64,000 bases of DNA from Amycolatopsis sp. CA-126428. Lineage in GTDB: Bacteria; Actinomycetota; Actinomycetes; Mycobacteriales; Pseudonocardiaceae. Both the position numbers and the translations under genes were made by a program. This document shows positions 60,648-64,000 of this stretch, piece after piece (position 1 is the stretch's first letter; every line of letters starts with the position of its first letter). The stretch spans positions 620,001 to 684,000 of the forward strand of contig NZ_PPHF01000074.1 in the NCBI RefSeq assembly GCF_002904335.1. The letters are read 5' to 3'. A model generated the notes under the pieces. That model saw only the letters and a list, made by a program, of their open reading frames with translations. It did not search any database and was not told the origin of the DNA.

Positions 60648-61282
60648 CCGGCCACCGCCACGGGGGTGACTTCCACGCCGTCCAGCCGCAGCCCGTGGCG
60701 GCGCAGGAAGGCGCGGCCGAAGACGCGTTGGACGATGACGATCGCGGCGAGCGTCACCACCAGCAGGGCCAGTTCGGCGAGGGGCACCGTGTCGACCGGC
60801 AGGACCAGCACGATCACCGCCCGCAGTGCCGCGTCGAGCAGGCACGCCGCGGCCCAGAGGGCGCTGCACAGGCGCAGCAGGCGGCGAAACGGCGGGTGGT
60901 CGTCCCAGTTGCGGCGCCAGGTGCGCTGTTTGTCCTCGTCGAAGACCGTCCTCGCCGCCTCGTACAGGAACGGGCGCCGGGCCCACACCGTGACCAGGAG
61001 GAATCCGCCGAGCGCCGCCATCAGCACCACGCCGCGCAGCAACAGCGCGCGGGGGCTGCCGCTGATGAAGGACCCGGCCACGGTCACCGCCATGGCCCCG
61101 AGCACGAACCAGCGCACGCCGCCGATCCGCTTTCCCGCCACGAGGTCGCGCAGTCCGGTGACGACCGGGATGGCCGCGCCGGCGAGGAGGGCGAGCAGCT
61201 GGTTCACGCCCGCGGCGCGCAGCCCGTAGAACAGCGCCAGCGGCGCGAGCACCTCGATCAGGGCGCCGTTGAGCCGCTTCAC
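60644..61282 (-). CDS. VC0807 family membrane protein
   Basis: 212 residues with five or six hydrophobic segments: VLAPLALFYGLRAAGVNQLL, LLAGAAIPVVTGLRDLV, FVLGAMAVTVAGSFISG, then LLDAALRAVIVLVLPVDTV. The YGLRAAGV and SGSPRALL features fit VC0807-like proteins, whose role is unknown. GTG 61282 overlaps the TetR stop. It is the middle gene of the operon. Confidence 0.8.
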   Translation of the reverse strand: MKRLNGALIEVLAPLALFYGLRAAGVNQLLALLAGAAIPVVTGLRDLVAGKRIGGVRWFVLGAMAVTVAGSFISGSPRALLLRGVVLMAALGGFLLVTVWARRPFLYEAARTVFDEDKQRTWRRNWDDHPPFRRLLRLCSALWAAACLLDAALRAVIVLVLPVDTVPLAELALLVVTLAAIVIVQRVFGRAFLRRHGLRLDGVEVTPVAVAG

Positions 61283-61872
61283 CGGGTCACCGCCAGGGTG
61301 AACGTCGTGACGGCTTCGGTGGTGTAGGCGTCGAAATCGAAGTCGGCTTCGTCGCGCAGCCGCCGGGCGGCGCCGTCGACGGCTCCCCGGATCAGCACCG
61401 CCATCGACCGCAGGTCGAAGTCGCGGAATTCGCCGCTCGTCTGGCCCTGGGCGAGGAGCTTCTCGAGACTCTGCACGCTGACTTCCTGCGCGCTGACGGA
61501 GGTGTACGGCCGGCCGGTCGCGGTGCGCAGGTGCGGGCCGATCTCGGTCAGGGCCGCCATGTCGTTGGGGTGTTCCCGCAGGAACTGCAGGTTGGCCTCG
61601 AGGTAGGCCCGCACCTTGCCGGTCGCGGTGTCTTCGGCCTCCACCCGCTCGTTGATGAACACCGCCCCGGCGGTGAGGACGTGCATCAGGATCTCGTGGA
61701 TCAGTTCGTCCTTGTCGGCGAAGTGGTAGGAGATCATCCGCGGGCCGCTCAGCCCGGCCTTCTCCGTGATCCGCGCGAAGGACGCTTTCGCGTACCCCAC
61801 CTCCGCGATCGTGTCGATCGCCGCCCGCATGATCTGTGCCCGCCGCGCCTCGTTGGTGAACGTCCGCCCCAT
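61279..61872 (-). CDS. TetR/AcrR family transcriptional regulator
   Basis: 197 residues; HTH ASFARITEKAGLSGPRMISYHFADKDELI. The C-terminal domain is similar to TetR proteins controlling small exporter or SDR operons. It leads the operon and a perfect 24-bp palindrome lies 12 bp upstream of its ATG, so autoregulation is very likely and would govern all three genes. Confidence 0.92.
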   Translation of the reverse strand: MGRTFTNEARRAQIMRAAIDTIAEVGYAKASFARITEKAGLSGPRMISYHFADKDELIHEILMHVLTAGAVFINERVEAEDTATGKVRAYLEANLQFLREHPNDMAALTEIGPHLRTATGRPYTSVSAQEVSVQSLEKLLAQGQTSGEFRDFDLRSMAVLIRGAVDGAARRLRDEADFDFDAYTTEAVTTFTLAVTR

Positions 61873-61883
61873 GACCCCTCCGC

Positions 61884-61907
61884 ACTTTTATCTGGTCAGA
61901 TAAAAGT
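61884..61907 (-). promoter_or_regulatory. TetR operator, 24-bp perfect palindrome
   Basis: Arms of 11 bp (61884-61894, ACTTTTATCTG, and 61897-61907) with a 2-bp spacer. It is AT-rich and ends 12 bp from the TetR start codon. The central ATCTG-N2-CAGAT core resembles known TetR-family sites. Confidence 0.8.
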
Positions 61908-61918
61908 TACCACAGTCA

Positions 61919-62854
61919 TTACGTCCGCGTCCGGTGGTTCTGCGGGCTGACGCCGAACTCGCGCTTGAAGGCCGTGCTCAGGGCGAAAGCGCTGCCGTAG
62001 CCGACCTGGCGGGCAATCGACGCGATCGTCGTTTCCGGGTGCTGGCGCAGCAGGTCGGCGGCCAGGGCGAGCCGCCAGCCGGTGAGGTACGCCATCGGTG
62101 TCTCGCCGACCGTGGCGGCGAACCGCCGGGCCAGGGCGGCGCGGGACACGCCGACGTCGGCGGCGAGCTTGGCGACCGTCCACGGCTCGGCCGGCTGGTG
62201 CTGCAGCAGCCGCAGCGCCTGTCCGACGATGGGGTCGTCGTGGGCCCGGTACCAGGCCGGTGCGCTGGTGTCCGGCCGGTCGAACCAGGCTCGCAGCGCG
62301 GCGATGAGCAGCAGGTCGAGCAGCCGGTCGAGGACGGCTTCCTGGCCGGGTACGTCCCGGCCGATCTCGGCGGCGAGCAGCCCGGCGACCGGGTTGGGCC
62401 AGTCGGCCGCGCGCAGGACGAGCACCGTCGGCAGCGCGGCCAGCAGCCGGTTGCTCAGCTCGCCCTCCATGCCGTAGGTGCCGGTGAGCAGCACGACCGG
62501 GCCGTCGGTCCCGTGGCCCCACGTGCGGACGCCGAGGTTGGCGAGTTCGGTCAGGTGACCGCCGTCGGGGGTGCGGCACTCCTGGCCGGGCAGGATGAGC
62601 GCCTGCGGTGGTGTCGACGGGTGGTCGGCGACCAGGTAGGAATCGGGGCCGCGGACGATCGCGATGTCACCTTCGCCCAGCAGGACGCCGTCGGCGGTGT
62701 CGGGCACGATCCACGCTTCGCCGCGCACCACCGACACCACGGTCAGGGGTGCCCGGTCTTCGATGCGCAACGACCACGGCGGGGTCAGCACCGAACGCAG
62801 CAGGAACGCGCCGTGGGCGCGGGGGCCGTCGAGGAGCGCGGCGAGCGGATCCAT
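61919..62854 (-). CDS. AraC family transcriptional regulator
   Basis: 311 residues. N-terminal AraC cupin (APLTVVSVVRGEAWIVPDT, VLLGEGDIAIVRGPDSY) and two C-terminal HTH motifs (TVAKLAADVGVSRAALARRF; ASIARQVGYGSAFALSTAFKREFG). This is the cupin_6 subtype often divergent from an oxidoreductase, as here with the NmrA-like gene 82 bp away. ATG 62854. Confidence 0.92.
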   Translation of the reverse strand: MDPLAALLDGPRAHGAFLLRSVLTPPWSLRIEDRAPLTVVSVVRGEAWIVPDTADGVLLGEGDIAIVRGPDSYLVADHPSTPPQALILPGQECRTPDGGHLTELANLGVRTWGHGTDGPVVLLTGTYGMEGELSNRLLAALPTVLVLRAADWPNPVAGLLAAEIGRDVPGQEAVLDRLLDLLLIAALRAWFDRPDTSAPAWYRAHDDPIVGQALRLLQHQPAEPWTVAKLAADVGVSRAALARRFAATVGETPMAYLTGWRLALAADLLRQHPETTIASIARQVGYGSAFALSTAFKREFGVSPQNHRTRT

Positions 62855-62935
62855 GCCGCAACTGTAGACGCTGGAACATGCGATCGAGGCTTTCAGCTAT
62901 GGAGAGTCTCACCGGTGGCGGGTTGACTGAGCTTC

Positions 62936-63757
62936 ATGACAACGAACTTCCTGGTGGTGGGCGGCACCGGCAAGACCGGGCGCCGGGTGGCGGACCGGCT
63001 GCGCGAGCGGGGCCTGCCGGTGCGGAGCGCGTCGCGGCGCGGGGTGCCGCCGTTCGACTGGGGTGACCGCGGCACGTGGGCGCCGGCGCTCGACGGGGCC
63101 GGCGCGGTCTACCTGACCTACTACCCCGATCTGGTGGTGCCGGACGCCGCCGGTGACATCCGGGCCTTCGCCGAACTGGCGGTGGCGGCCGGGGTGCGGC
63201 ACCTGGTGCTGCTGTCCGGCCGCGGCGAAGAGGAAGCCGAGGCCTGCGAAGGGATCGTCCGGGCGGCCGGGACGGGCTGGACGATCCTGCGGTGCAGCTG
63301 GTTCGCGCAGAACTTCAGCGAGCACTTCCTGCTGGACGCGGTGCGGGCCGGGGAGATCGCGCTGCCGGCGGGGACGGTGACCGAGCCGTTCGTCGACGTC
63401 CGCGACCTCGCCGACGTCGCGGTGAAGGTGCTGACCGAGCCCGGGCACACCGGCGAGCTGTACGAGCTGACCGGGCCGCGGCTGCTGAGTTTCGCCGACG
63501 CCGCAACGGCGATTGCCGCCGCCTCCGGGCGGGATGTCCGCTATGTTCCGGTTTCGGCCGGGGAGTTCGCCGCCGCGGCGGCGACGCAGGGCATGCCGGA
63601 GGCGGAGGCCGGCGCGCTGGCCGAGCTGTTCGCGCGGGTGCTGGACGGCCGCAACTCGTCGGTGACCTCCGACGTCGAGCGGGTGCTGGGCCGGCCGGCG
63701 ACGGAGTTCGCCGATTTCGCACGGGATGCCGCGGCGACCGGGGTCTGGGCGCGGTGA
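62936..63757 (+). CDS. NAD(P)-binding NmrA-like protein
   Basis: 273 residues. Dinucleotide loop VVGGTGKTGRRV (residues 7-18); the catalytic YxxxK of SDRs is absent. AVYLTYYPDL, ILRCSWFAQNFSEHFLLD and EPFVDVRDLADVAVKVL are typical NmrA/ergot-alkaloid-biosynthesis-like features. It could be an atypical reductase or redox sensor. It is divergent from its probable AraC regulator and probably co-transcribed with the DUF1772 gene. Confidence 0.88.
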   Translation: MTTNFLVVGGTGKTGRRVADRLRERGLPVRSASRRGVPPFDWGDRGTWAPALDGAGAVYLTYYPDLVVPDAAGDIRAFAELAVAAGVRHLVLLSGRGEEEAEACEGIVRAAGTGWTILRCSWFAQNFSEHFLLDAVRAGEIALPAGTVTEPFVDVRDLADVAVKVLTEPGHTGELYELTGPRLLSFADAATAIAAASGRDVRYVPVSAGEFAAAAATQGMPEAEAGALAELFARVLDGRNSSVTSDVERVLGRPATEFADFARDAAATGVWAR

Positions 63758-63774
63758 AGGGGACGGGGAAACCG

Positions 63775-64000
63775 ATGTCGACGGTGGTACTGGTGGCCGC
63801 GCTGGTCGCGGCGGGGTTGATCGCGGGGTTGTTCTACGCCTACGCCTGCTCGGTCATGCCGGGCCTGGCCCGCGGGGACGACAAGACGTTCGTGGAGGGC
63901 ATGCGCGGGATCAACGGGGCGATCGTGAACCCGGTGTTCATGCTGACGTTCCTGGGCGCGCCGCTGCTGGCCGGGGTGGCGGTGTTCCTGAACCCGGGGC
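63775..64000 (+). CDS. DUF1772 (anthrone oxygenase-like) membrane protein, 5' part
   Basis: The first 75 codons; the gene runs off the window. The N-terminus is a membrane helix (STVVLVAALVAAGLIAGLFYAY) followed by SVMPGLARGDDKTFVEGMRG and INGAIVNPVFMLTFLGAPLL, the DUF1772 pattern found in anthrone oxygenase-like proteins. ATG 63775 has GGGGACGGGG upstream; GTG 63754, in frame and overlapping the NmrA stop, is an alternative. Confidence 0.8.
   Translation, partial: MSTVVLVAALVAAGLIAGLFYAYACSVMPGLARGDDKTFVEGMRGINGAIVNPVFMLTFLGAPLLAGVAVFLNPG

Overview
The window is very GC-rich (third codon positions are almost all G or C). It has frequent GTG starts, many 4-nt ATGA/GTGA gene overlaps and actinomycete-specific families: F420-type LLM and PPOX oxidoreductases, DUF3090, an SCO1664-like protein, DUF3097, the MSMEG_4193-type phosphatase and a polyprenol-phosphomannose mannosyltransferase. 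It looks like the chromosome of a filamentous actinomycete, most likely Amycolatopsis or another Pseudonocardiaceae; the genus is inferred, as no rRNA gene is present. No rRNA, tRNA, CRISPR array or insertion sequence was seen. The only recombination gene is one tyrosine recombinase at 52 kb.

Layout. 0-6 kb holds housekeeping genes: uppP, a histidine phosphatase, an M3 peptidase and malate dehydrogenase. 5.3-8.7 kb has a MarR regulator divergent from an NTF2/VOC/LLM operon, then a secreted DUF4360 protein. 8.7-21 kb is a glycan and ester degradation region: a cytoplasmic-looking GH92 coupled to a FUSC membrane protein, a large secreted GH92 with a C-terminal repeat domain, and a secreted tannase/feruloyl esterase. 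A decayed RidA/WYL-regulator pair lies between the two GH92 genes. 21-24 kb carries a frameshifted methyltransferase, an AraC regulator divergent from an MDR oxidoreductase, and a dienelactone hydrolase.

24-37 kb is rich in peptide and peptidoglycan-fragment genes. A DppA-type D-aminopeptidase (M55) with an M20 peptidase is divergent from a complete Dpp-type ABC importer. Beyond a membrane mannosyltransferase lies a three-gene operon of S9 peptidase, S66 LD-carboxypeptidase and PPOX oxidoreductase. 37-42.6 kb is conserved actinobacterial core: DUF3090, SCO1664-like, APH-like kinase, DUF3097 and an NfeD/SPFH/SPFH membrane module. 42.6-55 kb holds small regulator-plus-enzyme cassettes (MFS, TetR+FAD monooxygenase, VOC/ArsR/SRPBCC/TetR, SGNH hydrolase), the integrase, and a YciI/ECF sigma operon of the ECF42 type. 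55-59 kb has a Macro-KAP NTPase gene broken by one amber codon, divergent from a Cys-rich coiled-coil protein. 59-64 kb holds ArsR/SRPBCC, TetR/VC0807/SDR, AraC and NmrA/DUF1772 groups.

Three things stand out. (1) Four copies of a 46-bp perfect or near-perfect palindrome sit at gene 3' ends. One orientation carries stop codons in all three frames, and that orientation always follows the gene just upstream. (2) The Macro-KAP/coiled-coil pair is the best candidate for an undescribed, possibly defensive, system. (3) Several promoters carry unusually clear operators: MarR TCTAA/TTAGA half-sites, an ArsR palindrome between -35 and -10, a 24-bp TetR palindrome, and an ECF42-like promoter in front of its own sigma gene.
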